Positions 1 to 7,708 of a stretch of 8,664 bases of DNA are shown piece by piece. The stretch covers positions 1 through 8,664 of the forward strand of contig CANHUK010000045.1 in the NCBI GenBank assembly GCA_947463755.1, written 5' to 3'. The position numbers were made by a program, and so were the translations under genes. The stretch comes from Chitinophagaceae bacterium. GTDB taxonomy: Bacteria > Bacteroidota > Bacteroidia > Chitinophagales > Chitinophagaceae. Under the pieces are notes generated by a model. The model did not search any database. It was not told where the DNA came from and worked only from the letters and a program-made list of their open reading frames with translations. Numbering within the stretch: the first letter of the stretch is position 1; the number at the start of each line of letters is the position of its first letter.

Positions 1-218
1 AAAAGGATGGGCAGTTCATCATCAACGGTAAGCCTGCAGATACCTATACCTTCAATTTGAATTATTACTGGATGATGGGAGATAACCGGCATAACTCACA
101 GGATTCGAGATTCTGGGGGTTTGTTCCGGAAGACCACATCGTCGGTCGAGCCTCGCTCATTTGGTTTAGCTGGAAGAATGGACCCCGCTGGAAGCGCCTG
201 TTCAAGGTTATCCGCTAG
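1..218 (+). CDS. lepB: Signal peptidase I, C-terminal fragment (5' end outside window)
   Basis: This is the last 71 residues of a type I (leader) signal peptidase, the membrane-bound serine protease that removes signal peptides from exported proteins on the outer face of the inner membrane. The reading frame is open from base 3 to the TAG at 216-218. The fragment carries the family's C-terminal signature GDNRHNSQDSR followed by FWGFVPEDHIVGRA, which matches conserved box E of the family (GDNxxxSxDSRxWGxVP). It ends in a short basic tail (WKRLFKVIR). The catalytic Ser and Lys lie upstream of the window, so activity cannot be judged. Cdd follows on the same strand after 76 bases. The gap holds no clear promoter or terminator, so the two may be co-transcribed. 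The family assignment is firm; the symbol follows from it. Confidence 0.93.
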   Translation, partial: KDGQFIINGKPADTYTFNLNYYWMMGDNRHNSQDSRFWGFVPEDHIVGRASLIWFSWKNGPRWKRLFKVIR

Positions 219-294
219 CGCATAGGTAGGCGATGCGCGCCATTGCGGCAGCAACGCCCGGGATCTCCTCCGTCGGCTTAACATAACGTCGAAC

Positions 295-783
295 ATGGAC
301 CAACGAACGATCACCATCCAGTACGAATCCCATCCGGATGAAACCACCATTTCTACGGAAGACCGGCTATTACTGGATGTCGCGAGGGAATCTACTTCTC
401 TTGCGTATGCACCTTATTCCAGATTCAGGGTCGGTGCTGCAGCTCGACTGACGAATCAGCGCATCGTCAGGGGATCCAACCAGGAGAACGCTTCTTTTCC
501 GGCCGGCATTTGTGCTGAACGCGTCCTGCTTGCCACTTTGTCTTCGATGGGGACCGATGCGCGTATCACCGTGATGGCGATATCATATGTGGGAGAGGGC
601 ATTGGTAATGACAAACCCCTTGCACCCTGCGGGGTTTGCAGGCAGGTGATGGCGGAATATGAAGAAAGAACCGGTACGCCATTTCGTCTGATCCTGGCGG
701 GTTTGAATGGTGAGGTCCAGATCTTTCAGTCCGCATCCTCCCTGCTCCCATTCAGATTTTCCGGTTCGGAATTGCCGGAATGA
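295..783 (+). CDS. cdd: Cytidine deaminase
   Basis: This 162-residue protein is a zinc-dependent cytidine deaminase of the short, homotetrameric type. It converts cytidine and deoxycytidine to uridine and deoxyuridine in pyrimidine salvage and is expected in the cytosol. The motifs are complete: substrate-pocket segment APYSRFRVGAA (39-49), NQENASFPAGICAER (62-76) with zinc ligand Cys73 and catalytic Glu75, and PCGVCRQ (111-117) with ligands Cys112 and Cys115. The C-terminus has the usual LLPF segment (150-153). The length is slightly above the typical 130-150 because of about 20 extra N-terminal residues before the conserved core. The ATG at 295 is chosen because no ATG, GTG or TTG precedes it in frame after an upstream stop. 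No Shine-Dalgarno sequence is present. The gene converges on the tolC-family gene 47 bases away. Confidence 0.96.
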   Translation: MDQRTITIQYESHPDETTISTEDRLLLDVARESTSLAYAPYSRFRVGAAARLTNQRIVRGSNQENASFPAGICAERVLLATLSSMGTDARITVMAISYVGEGIGNDKPLAPCGVCRQVMAEYEERTGTPFRLILAGLNGEVQIFQSASSLLPFRFSGSELPE

Positions 784-830
784 ACACTCGTTATGGCGGT
801 CAATCACTTACATGATGGCCGGCTCATTGA

Positions 831-2150
831 TCATTCTACCACGATCTCTCCTGACAGCCATTGGAGGTTTACCGAAGCCAGTTTTGCCCTGAATGCAGCC
901 GTGATGTAACGATCCTGCGCTTCGATGAGGCTTAGTTGAGCCTGACGCAGTTCGATGGAGTTGCTCTGCAGTTTTTTGAATCTCTCTGTGGAGATGAAAT
1001 TATTTTCCCGGGCTAGTCCCACATTCTTCTGTTCCATCGTCGACACTTCGAGCGCATTCCTGTATTCGTCATAGGCGATCTGAAGGTCGCGCCGGATGAG
1101 CGTCTTCAATTCCTCCGTCTGTAGATTCTGTTGTTGCAACCGGATATCCTGGGTTTTGAGTTGCGTCTTGGTGATGTTGCCGTTGAAAATCGGAATGGCG
1201 AGGTTCAATCCGACATTAGGACCATAGGTCTGGTTGGTCAGAAAGAATCCGCCCGTGGCTTTGTTACGGTTGAAACTCGTCACACTGCTGAGTGTGAGTA
1301 CCGGCAGGCGCTGAGCGTTTATGATGCGCCTCTCCTGCAGCAGTAAGGCACGTTCCCGTTGTGCCATCAACAGTTGCAGATTCTGGCTCATGGCCTTTGT
1401 CTTGTACTCATCGACGGACAGCGTGGGGATGGTAAAGGCCGTATCCTGGATCATGAGGGGATCTTCGGGATTCCTGCGCATGAGCGTGTTCAGATTGGAC
1501 TTTCCTACGCGGATCTGCTGCCGTAGGTTGGCCAGGTTGACTTGTTGGCTGTTCAGATCAATGCTGGCCTGGAGGAGGTCTGTCTTGCCCGCACTGCCAA
1601 CGTTAAAGCGTGTTTCCGCAATCTTTTCCCTTTCCAGTGAAAGGTCGATGATGGCCCGGGTAGCCCTGGCCTGCATGTTCAGTCTAACCAGATTGAAATA
1701 TCCCATGAGCACCTCCATGGTCAGGGTATTGATCTCCTGCTTGAGCTGGAGTTCAGACATCTTTTCCAGGGCATCGAAGCGTTCCTTCGTTGCGCGGATC
1801 CTCATGCCGTTGTAGATCCTCCAGTTGGCTGAGACATTGGCCGTGAGGATGTTGTTGGTGACACCATTTCGCTTGATCTCATTGCCATTGGACAGTTGTT
1901 GGTTCAGATTGGTCAGGGCCTCCGAATTTCCGATGCCTGCTGTGACCACCGGCCATTTTCCGGCATTTCCCCAATTGTTGTTGATGCGGGCGATGTCCAG
2001 TTCACTCATGGCGATCTGAATCCCGAGGTTCTGCTGAAGGGCCATGTCTACGGCCTCCCTTGCGGAAAACACGCTATCCTGACCCTTCAAGTCGCAGATG
2101 CTGACCATAAAAGCCAGCAGAAGGGTAAACATCAACTCACGCTGCTTCAT
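831..2150 (-). CDS. TolC-family outer-membrane efflux channel
   Basis: This is the outer-membrane factor of the tripartite efflux pump encoded by this operon. It should form a trimeric beta-barrel with a long periplasmic helical tunnel. The protein is 439 residues if it starts at the ATG at 2150. That start gives a normal signal peptide: MKQREL, a hydrophobic core to about residue 18, and probable cleavage near LKG-QD (23/24). Two OEP-type halves are visible, at about 30-215 and 235-435. Each contains an equivalent helix-turn segment, RFNVGSAGKTDLLQASIDL in the first half and RFKKLQSNSIELRQAQLSL in the second, reflecting the internal duplication of TolC. Long Gln/Leu-rich helices fill both halves. 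The open frame continues upstream to 2306, but that stretch lies inside the transporter gene and would bury the signal peptide. The start overlaps the transporter's 3' end by 14 bases, suggesting coupled translation. Substrate is unknown. Confidence 0.93.
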   Translation of the reverse strand: MKQRELMFTLLLAFMVSICDLKGQDSVFSAREAVDMALQQNLGIQIAMSELDIARINNNWGNAGKWPVVTAGIGNSEALTNLNQQLSNGNEIKRNGVTNNILTANVSANWRIYNGMRIRATKERFDALEKMSELQLKQEINTLTMEVLMGYFNLVRLNMQARATRAIIDLSLEREKIAETRFNVGSAGKTDLLQASIDLNSQQVNLANLRQQIRVGKSNLNTLMRRNPEDPLMIQDTAFTIPTLSVDEYKTKAMSQNLQLLMAQRERALLLQERRIINAQRLPVLTLSSVTSFNRNKATGGFFLTNQTYGPNVGLNLAIPIFNGNITKTQLKTQDIRLQQQNLQTEELKTLIRRDLQIAYDEYRNALEVSTMEQKNVGLARENNFISTERFKKLQSNSIELRQAQLSLIEAQDRYITAAFRAKLASVNLQWLSGEIVVE

Positions 2151-5100
2151 CAGACTTGCGATTTTTTCTGGAAATAAAGGTATAGAGTGCCGGTACGACG
2201 AACAGGGTAAGCACGAGGGCGAACAGCAATCCCCCAACGATGACGATACCCAGCGGTATCCGGCTCTTTCCGGCTGATCCGATGGCCATTGCGATCGGAA
2301 GTGCACCCAGTGTGGTCGCCAGGGTGGTCATGAGGATAGGACGCAACCTTGCAACTGAAGCGTCAAGCACAGATGTGATCTTCTGTTCTCCGGACTCCCG
2401 TTTCTGATTGGCAAATTCAACGATGAGGATCCCGTTTTTGGTTACGAGGCCGATCAGCATGATGATACCTATCTGTGAAAATATATTCAGGCTCTGCCCA
2501 AACATGGAAAGGCTTAGCACAGCGCCTGCCAGTGCGAGGGGAACGGTGATCATGATGATCAACGGGTCAAGGAAACTTTCAAACTGTGCTGATAGTACGA
2601 GATAGATCAATACCAAAGCCAGGACGAATGCGAACGTCGTATTTGAGGAGCTTTCCGCAAAGTCACGGGACGGTCCTACGAGAGAGGTAGAATAAGTATC
2701 GTCCAGTACTTTCTCCTTGATTCGTTCCATTTCCCGTATGCCTTCTCCCAGCGTATGCCCCTGAGCCAGTCCTGCCGATATCGTGGCGCTCTTGAGTCGG
2801 TTGAAATGGTAGATCGTAGGAGGGTTCGAGGCTTCGTTGATGGACACGAGATTATCCAGCTGGATCAGCGCTCCATCCCTTGATCGGACATATAGTGATT
2901 TGAGATCCAGCGGTGCATCGCGGTCTGACCTGTCCACCTGACCGATCACTTCGTATTGCTTTCCATTCCGGATAAAATATCCAAACCTTCTTCCGCTGAG
3001 TGCCAGCTGGAGAGAATTGGTGACGTCCAGGATCGAGATGCCCAGTTCGCTTGCTTTGAGTCTGTCGATCGTGATCTGAAGTTCAGGCTTGTTGAATTTC
3101 AGGTTGACATCATTACCCTGGAAAACGGGGCTTTTCGCCACCTCTTCCATGAAAAGGGGTACCTTTTCCTTTAGCCTGTCGAAGTTCAGGTGCTGCAGGG
3201 CGATCTGTACGGGCAGACTCCCTCTCGAACCCATGCCGATTGAAATGGTCTGTTCCTGAACGGTCAATACACGTACATTGGTTACGTCCTTGAACATCCG
3301 GTTCATCTGTTGCGCGATGTCGTTCTGCGAACGCTTTCGCTCGGAAGCGTCCACGAGTCCGATGCTTGCTGTAGCCGCATTGGCGCCGCCTGAGCCGCTG
3401 AAACCGGGTGCGAATGACAGAACGACATATCGCTCCGGAACGGAGTCCATGATCTTTTGAACCACGTCGTAGGTCGCCTTGTCCATGAAATCGAAGTCCG
3501 TACCCTCCGGGGCCAGGATGCTGGCCCTCAGTCGATTTCGGTCTTCCATCGGTGCCAGTTCGGAGGGAAGATCCCGTCCTACGAAATAAATGGTGCCTAT
3601 GCAGATTGCGACGATGACGAGTCCGGCCCATCTTATACGCAAAAATCCGCGCAGGGCGTTGCGATAGCCATTTTCGAGGCCTGCGAAGAATGGCTCTGTG
3701 ACCGTATAGAACCAGGAATGGCGGTGACCACCTTTGCGCGTCAGGTGAATGTTCAGCACCGGAGTCAGCGTCAGGGATACGAAGGCCGAAATGAGTACAG
3801 CACCTGCTACCACGATGCCAAACTCCCGGAAGAGCCTGCCAACGAAGCCCTGAAGGAAGATGATCGGGAGGAATACGATGGAGAGGGTCAGGGATGTTGC
3901 AATGACAGCGAAATAGATCTCTTTGGATCCCTCCTGAGCTGCCTTGTATTTATTCATCCCTTGTTCCATCTTCTTGAAGATGTTTTCCGTGACCACGATC
4001 CCGTCATCCACCACCAAACCCGTCGCAAGCACGAGGGACAGCAGGGTGAGTACGTTGATCGAGAATCCGGCCACATACATGATGAAGAAGGCGCCCACCA
4101 GCGAAACGGGAATGTCGATCAGGGGACGGAAGGCGATGGTCCATTCCCGGAAGAAGAGATAGATGATCAGCACCACAAGGATGATGGCGATCAGGAGTGT
4201 CTCTTTTACTTCTGTGATGGCTTTCCTGACGAACTGTGAACGATCGAAACCCACCTCAAGCATGATATCCTCGGGCAGGTCTTTCTTGATCTGGTCCAGA
4301 CGTTTGTAGACCTCGTCTGCAATGGCCACGTGGTTTGACCCGGGTTGAGCAACCAGTCCGAGGTTGACCGAACGAATGTTATTTTTACGGGTGGCGCTCT
4401 CCTCGTTCTCAGGACCGAGTACGGCATAACCGATGTCGCGGAGTCTGATGATCTGACCTGCACGTTGCAGGATGATGAGATTGTTGAAATCATCTTCTGT
4501 GGAGAGTTTCCCGTAGGCTTTGACGGTCAGTTCGGTAGAGCTGCCCCGCACCTTACCGCTCGGCAACTCGATATTTTCCCTGTCGAGTGCTGATTTTACA
4601 TCCTGAATGGTCAGCCGGTAGGCCGCAAGTTTCGACGGATCGAACCATATCCGCATGGCGAAACGCTGGCCGAACACATTCACGGAGCTCACGCCCGTGA
4701 TGGTCTGCAGTCTTTCCTGGACAATGTTTTCGGCATAATCCGTCAACTCCAGCAAGGTTCTCCGGTTGCTCTGCATCTGCAGGAACATGATCGGGTCTGA
4801 ATCCGAGTCCTGCTTGGCAACGGAGGGTGGAGCATCGATATCCTGTGGGAGTTCCCTGGAAGACTGTGATACCTTCTCCCGCACGTCATTGGCAGCCTTC
4901 TCCAGGTCTACACCGAGTTCAAATTCAACCGTGATGCTACTGCTTCCCTGTGCACTGGAGGAGGTAATGGTGCGCACCCCCTCCACTCCATTCACAGCCT
5001 TTTCGAGTGGTTCGGTGATCTGTTGTTCGATGATCTCCGCATTCGCTCCCTGATAGGAAGTGCGCACATTCACCACCGGAGGGTCTACGGCGGGGTATTC

Positions 5101-5205
5101 CCTCACTCCGAGGAAAGTATAGCCAATGGCTCCGAAAATGATGATAACGATGGAACAGACGACGGCAAGGACCGGTCGCTTTATACTGAGTTCGGAAAGA
5201 TTCAT
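2137..5205 (-). CDS. RND efflux transporter, HAE1/AcrB type (inner-membrane pump)
   Basis: This 1022-residue protein is the proton-driven pump of the tripartite complex and is the usual length for the HAE1 family. Its architecture is complete: TM1 (about 9-31), a first periplasmic porter loop (32-335), TM2-TM7 (about 336-544), a second periplasmic loop (545-855), and TM8-TM12 (about 857-1011). The proton-relay residues known from AcrB are present: the Asp pair in GLVVDDGIVVTEN (Asp400, Asp401, TM4), the Lys in LVTKNGILIVEF (Lys923, TM10) and an RLRP motif (953-956). The N-terminal NLSELSIKRPVLA is typical of the family. Because the charged relay is intact, this is a substrate:H+ antiporter and not a SecDF or RND-fold protein of another class. 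The start ATG lies 18 bases after the adaptor gene's stop, without a Shine-Dalgarno sequence. Specificity (drugs, bile salts, lipids, solvents) cannot be read from sequence. Confidence 0.97.
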   Translation of the reverse strand: MNLSELSIKRPVLAVVCSIVIIIFGAIGYTFLGVREYPAVDPPVVNVRTSYQGANAEIIEQQITEPLEKAVNGVEGVRTITSSSAQGSSSITVEFELGVDLEKAANDVREKVSQSSRELPQDIDAPPSVAKQDSDSDPIMFLQMQSNRRTLLELTDYAENIVQERLQTITGVSSVNVFGQRFAMRIWFDPSKLAAYRLTIQDVKSALDRENIELPSGKVRGSSTELTVKAYGKLSTEDDFNNLIILQRAGQIIRLRDIGYAVLGPENEESATRKNNIRSVNLGLVAQPGSNHVAIADEVYKRLDQIKKDLPEDIMLEVGFDRSQFVRKAITEVKETLLIAIILVVLIIYLFFREWTIAFRPLIDIPVSLVGAFFIMYVAGFSINVLTLLSLVLATGLVVDDGIVVTENIFKKMEQGMNKYKAAQEGSKEIYFAVIATSLTLSIVFLPIIFLQGFVGRLFREFGIVVAGAVLISAFVSLTLTPVLNIHLTRKGGHRHSWFYTVTEPFFAGLENGYRNALRGFLRIRWAGLVIVAICIGTIYFVGRDLPSELAPMEDRNRLRASILAPEGTDFDFMDKATYDVVQKIMDSVPERYVVLSFAPGFSGSGGANAATASIGLVDASERKRSQNDIAQQMNRMFKDVTNVRVLTVQEQTISIGMGSRGSLPVQIALQHLNFDRLKEKVPLFMEEVAKSPVFQGNDVNLKFNKPELQITIDRLKASELGISILDVTNSLQLALSGRRFGYFIRNGKQYEVIGQVDRSDRDAPLDLKSLYVRSRDGALIQLDNLVSINEASNPPTIYHFNRLKSATISAGLAQGHTLGEGIREMERIKEKVLDDTYSTSLVGPSRDFAESSSNTTFAFVLALVLIYLVLSAQFESFLDPLIIMITVPLALAGAVLSLSMFGQSLNIFSQIGIIMLIGLVTKNGILIVEFANQKRESGEQKITSVLDASVARLRPILMTTLATTLGALPIAMAIGSAGKSRIPLGIVIVGGLLFALVLTLFVVPALYTFISRKNRKSDEAA

Positions 5206-5223
5206 GGAATGCCGCTTTGTGGA

Positions 5224-6279
5224 TTATTGAAGGCGCGTGACCTTGACCTTCGAGTCGGGACGCAGGAACATGAGGCCCGTGGTGATCAGGGTGTCACCGG
5301 CGGAAAGTCCCTCCACAACCTGTACCCTGGACGAATCCCTGACTCCGGTGCGAATGCTCCTGAATTCGATCCCACCTCCGTTGAGAACGACGATCTGCTT
5401 GCCTCGGGCCACCGGGATGACAGACTGGGTGGGGATCATGATCGCATTGTCATTACGGCCCAAAATGATCTTCACTTTGGCGAAACTGCCGGGCACCAGG
5501 AACCTGTCTTCATCCTGTATGTCTGCCCGAACCGACAGGTTGCGTGTCATTTCATCCACGCTGCTCTCCCGGGCGGTAATTACTGCACGATAGATCGTGC
5601 CGGATCCTTCCACATTGAAATCTATATCCAGACCATTGGAGATCTCTGAACTATACTTTTCAGGAATGCTGAATTCAAGCCGGAGTCTGTCGATCTCACT
5701 GATGGTGGTCAAAATATTTGCTGGGCTTATGTATGCACCCGGACTCACACGCTTGAGACCGATCTTTCCGGCGTAGGGGGCCCTGATCTCGGTTCGGGAG
5801 ATATTTACTTCGGTCAGTTCAATGTCTGCCAGCAGGTTGTTGACGGCGAGCAGACTGAGGTCATAATCCTGCTGACTGATACCGTTGATCTTCAGCAGTT
5901 CTCGCTGACGCTCCTCTGTTTTGTTCGCGATCTGAAGCTGAACCTTGAGTTTCTTGAGCTGCGCTTGCAGATCTCCATCGAAGATCTTGGCCAACAGATC
6001 CCCTTTCTTCACCGTGCCGCCTTCCCGGAGATTCAGATAGACCAGCCGACCTGAGATTTCAGGTCTGATCTCCGTCACTTCGTTGGGCAGGATGGTGCCG
6101 GTGACTTCTATGGCGTTGCTGATCGTTTCTGTCTTGACCAGTAGTGCTTCGACCGGCAGCGGGCCTGATTTCTGACCTCCTCCACCGTTTTGCCCGGGGC
6201 CCTGAGCCTTCTTTTCGCTGCATGAAAACAACACTGTGGTGGCGCAAAGCAGTCCTGCGCCGATATACCTGTGGATCAT
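5224..6279 (-). CDS. RND efflux periplasmic adaptor (membrane fusion lipoprotein)
   Basis: This 351-residue adaptor links the RND pump to the TolC-like channel. The N-terminus is a lipoprotein signal: MIHRYIGAG, a hydrophobic stretch, and lipobox LFSC with Cys20, so it is probably lipid-anchored. A flexible Gly/Gln-rich linker (about 25-40, with GGGG) follows. Next comes the first half of the lipoyl (barrel-sandwich) domain (RPEISGRLVYLNLREGGTVK, 72-91), a helical hairpin (about 102-160) with EERQRELLKINGISQQDYD, the returning lipoyl half (TEIRAPYAGKIG, 163-174), and the beta-barrel and membrane-proximal regions (about 195-351, with VPGSFAKVKI at 262-271). This order is that of AcrA/MdtA-type adaptors. 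It is the first gene of the pump operon. The 72-base gap upstream contains no promoter that I can defend, so read-through from csaA remains possible. No in-frame alternative Met is near the start. Confidence 0.95.
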   Translation of the reverse strand: MIHRYIGAGLLCATTVLFSCSEKKAQGPGQNGGGGQKSGPLPVEALLVKTETISNAIEVTGTILPNEVTEIRPEISGRLVYLNLREGGTVKKGDLLAKIFDGDLQAQLKKLKVQLQIANKTEERQRELLKINGISQQDYDLSLLAVNNLLADIELTEVNISRTEIRAPYAGKIGLKRVSPGAYISPANILTTISEIDRLRLEFSIPEKYSSEISNGLDIDFNVEGSGTIYRAVITARESSVDEMTRNLSVRADIQDEDRFLVPGSFAKVKIILGRNDNAIMIPTQSVIPVARGKQIVVLNGGGIEFRSIRTGVRDSSRVQVVEGLSAGDTLITTGLMFLRPDSKVKVTRLQ

Positions 6280-6351
6280 GACACGAATTTAAGCTTTAGA
6301 AGCCATTTTGAGTGAAAACCAGCGCGGTTTGGGATGAATGGAGACCAAAAA

Positions 6352-6717
6352 TCAACCGACTTTTGATCCATTTCGAACCGATTGGTCCGGCTTCAACAGC
6401 ACGACCATACCGTTTTCATCGTAAGCACCGAGGATGAGGCATTGACTCATGAAATTCGACACTTGTTTTGGGGGGAAATTGACTACGGCTACGACCTGTT
6501 TGCCGACGAGGTCTGACAGTGTGTAATGCGCGGTGATCTGTGCGGATGATCTGAGAATGCCAATATCTTCACCGAAGTCAATGGTCAGGCGATAGGCAGG
6601 TTTTTTCGCTTTCGGAAAGGGCAAAGCTTCGAGGATGGTTCCGATCCGGATGTCAACCTTTTGGAATGTTTCCCAGTCCAGGCGTTGCGGTTCTATGGCT
6701 GAACTCAGGGGGGTCAA
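6352..6717 (-). CDS. csaA: CsaA-type tRNA-binding domain protein
   Basis: This 121-residue protein consists almost wholly of one tRNA-binding OB-fold domain of the CsaA type, related to the EMAP-II, MetRS C-terminal and Arc1p/Trbp111 domains. CsaA proteins are small cytosolic dimers that bind tRNA, and a chaperone or secretion-related role has been proposed for the Bacillus protein. Family marks are VDIRIGTILEALPFPKAKKP (21-40), FGEDIGILRSSAQIT (48-62), VGKQVVAVVNFPPKQV (71-86) and a C-terminal VLLKPDQSVRNGSKV. The start is a TTG at 6717: an in-frame TGA lies two codons upstream, and no ATG occurs before the conserved core. The start overlaps the TGA stop of the SirB1-like gene in a TTGA arrangement, so translation is probably coupled. 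An N-terminal extension of about 15 residues precedes the domain. The family is firm; the biological role is open. Confidence 0.92.
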   Translation of the reverse strand: MTPLSSAIEPQRLDWETFQKVDIRIGTILEALPFPKAKKPAYRLTIDFGEDIGILRSSAQITAHYTLSDLVGKQVVAVVNFPPKQVSNFMSQCLILGAYDENGMVVLLKPDQSVRNGSKVG

Positions 6718-7601
6718 TGGTCACGGTCTTTTCGCTCCACCAGCAGTCCACCCAGTCCAAGCAATTCATTTTGCTTGTCACGGCTCTTTTCGTCGTCAAA
6801 ACACTTGGCAAATTCTTCGATCAGAAAACTGATGATGGCACGTGAGTCCATCGGATGAAAGCAAATGGGTGTCCGGGCTACCTGGATACGATCGAGGTAA
6901 TGATCGACATCCTTCTGCGAATAGACCTGACCTGAAATAGGGTCGATGTAAAAGAGGATCTTTGGTTTCCGGTTTTTGCGTGTCGGAGTATCAGCAGGTT
7001 GATCAAAATACCCCAGGATGAACTGTCTGGGGATATGTATGGCCCGGACGGGGATGTCGAGTTTTTGACAAACGGCCTGATAGAGGATGCCATTCGAAAT
7101 CGGGTTTCCGCGTCGGGTATCCAGCAGTTTGTTGATCAGAAAATCTTCCTGGTGATTGTAGGAAATCTCAACGCCACGGAACATATGATGGGCATAGAAG
7201 ATCCTGTTTACGACATTGATCTGCTCAAGTGGGGTCAGATAGTTATTGAGTTCGAGCCAGATGCTTTTGCAGATCCGGTCCAGCGAAGACTGATAATCCT
7301 CCACGATGAGGTCCGGAAAGTTGTATCTGGATACCAAAAAGGCGCCTTCCATGAGATCCGGCTCATCCTGCGCTGACCACTCGCTGAAACTCTTCTGGAG
7401 TTCGTGGAAATGGATCTTATGGATGATGGATTCCACCCGATGCTGCACATGGGGTAGGGGATGGACCTCGGACAGATGTTCGAGTCTTGGGATCATCTCC
7501 CTCCCCAGGTCGAGGATGCGATCCCGAACGGCCTGGAACACATCCGCATCAGGGTCATCCACCAACGAAAGCAGTGCGGCCACTTCTTTACTGGTACTCA
7601 T
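6714..7601 (-). CDS. SirB1-like protein with transglutaminase-like fold
   Basis: This 295-residue cytosolic protein has no signal peptide or membrane segment. Residues about 5-65 form short helices resembling a HEAT-type repeat (LLSLVDDPDADVFQAVRDRI). Residues about 85-255 match the SirB1/Transglut_core2 family: an Asp/Glu-rich helix region, then LLDTRRGNPISNGILYQAV (159-177), LDIPVRAIHIPRQFIL (181-196) and FYIDPISGQVYSQKDV (217-232). The canonical transglutaminase Cys is not seen at the expected place after the RRGNP motif. The position where many relatives have PxHF reads PRQF (191-194), so a catalytic triad looks absent. The substrate or partner is unknown; E. coli SirB1 is also without a firm biochemical role. 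The ATG at 7601 is preceded by GAGG at a good distance, unlike other genes here. The gene overlaps csaA by 4 bases, and the pair probably forms one transcript. Confidence 0.82.
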   Translation of the reverse strand: MSTSKEVAALLSLVDDPDADVFQAVRDRILDLGREMIPRLEHLSEVHPLPHVQHRVESIIHKIHFHELQKSFSEWSAQDEPDLMEGAFLVSRYNFPDLIVEDYQSSLDRICKSIWLELNNYLTPLEQINVVNRIFYAHHMFRGVEISYNHQEDFLINKLLDTRRGNPISNGILYQAVCQKLDIPVRAIHIPRQFILGYFDQPADTPTRKNRKPKILFYIDPISGQVYSQKDVDHYLDRIQVARTPICFHPMDSRAIISFLIEEFAKCFDDEKSRDKQNELLGLGGLLVERKDRDH

Positions 7602-7606
7602 GGTTT

Positions 7607-7611
7607 TCCTC
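7607..7611 (-). promoter_or_regulatory. Shine-Dalgarno-like site of the SirB1-like gene
   Basis: On the minus strand the sequence reads GAGGA with six bases between GAGG and the ATG at 7601. It supports this start codon. The starts of cdd, the tolC-family gene, the RND pump gene, the adaptor gene and csaA have no comparable purine block, as is usual in Bacteroidota, so this is the exception in the window. The match is short and could be chance. Confidence 0.4.
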
Positions 7612-7643
7612 GGTTACACCTTATTACGCAGCAGCCACGTGAT

Positions 7644-7656
7644 TATTGTTGCAATA
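7644..7656. promoter_or_regulatory. Small inverted repeat upstream of the SirB1-like gene
   Basis: TATTG-TTG-CAATA is a perfect 5-base inverted repeat around a 3-base centre, located 43-55 bases upstream of the ATG at 7601 in AT-rich DNA. It has the size and place of a small operator, but no regulator gene is nearby and such repeats arise by chance in AT-rich sequence. I could not fit a Bacteroidota promoter (TTG then TAnnTTTG) with correct spacing around it. Confidence 0.2.
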
Positions 7657-7708
7657 TTTACGAGAACCCTATAAAATTCCGAATATGCAACGAAGTGATC
7701 GTCAATAA

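Noticed and set aside
759..780. An inverted repeat TTCCGG/CCGGAA at the end of cdd
   Set aside because: It is inside the coding sequence, only six pairs long and not followed by a U-run on either strand. It is most likely chance.
2151..2306. A 52-residue N-terminal extension of the TolC-family protein
   Set aside because: It lies inside the RND pump gene in another frame and would place the signal peptide internally. The ATG at 2150 gives a normal signal peptide.
3113..3631. A 172-residue frame on the minus strand in another frame of the RND pump gene
   Set aside because: Its translation is Arg-rich and low in hydrophobic order, typical of an out-of-frame reading, while the pump frame is continuous and conserved through this stretch.
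3457..4239. A 260-residue open frame on the plus strand, opposite the RND pump gene
   Set aside because: It is fully antisense to a clearly conserved gene. Its translation is Asp/Glu/Gly/His-rich without recognisable domains, as expected for a shadow frame. The same holds for the plus-strand frames at 1321-1815 and 5023-5649.
831..6279. The minus-strand three-gene block as a new type of system
   Set aside because: Each component matches a well-known family in the standard order adaptor, RND pump, TolC-like channel, with normal lengths and intact key residues.
6347..6367. A possible terminator after csaA
   Set aside because: The stem ATCAA/TTGAT has only five mostly A-T pairs, overlaps the csaA stop codon and is followed by five U residues. 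It is too weak to call a terminator.
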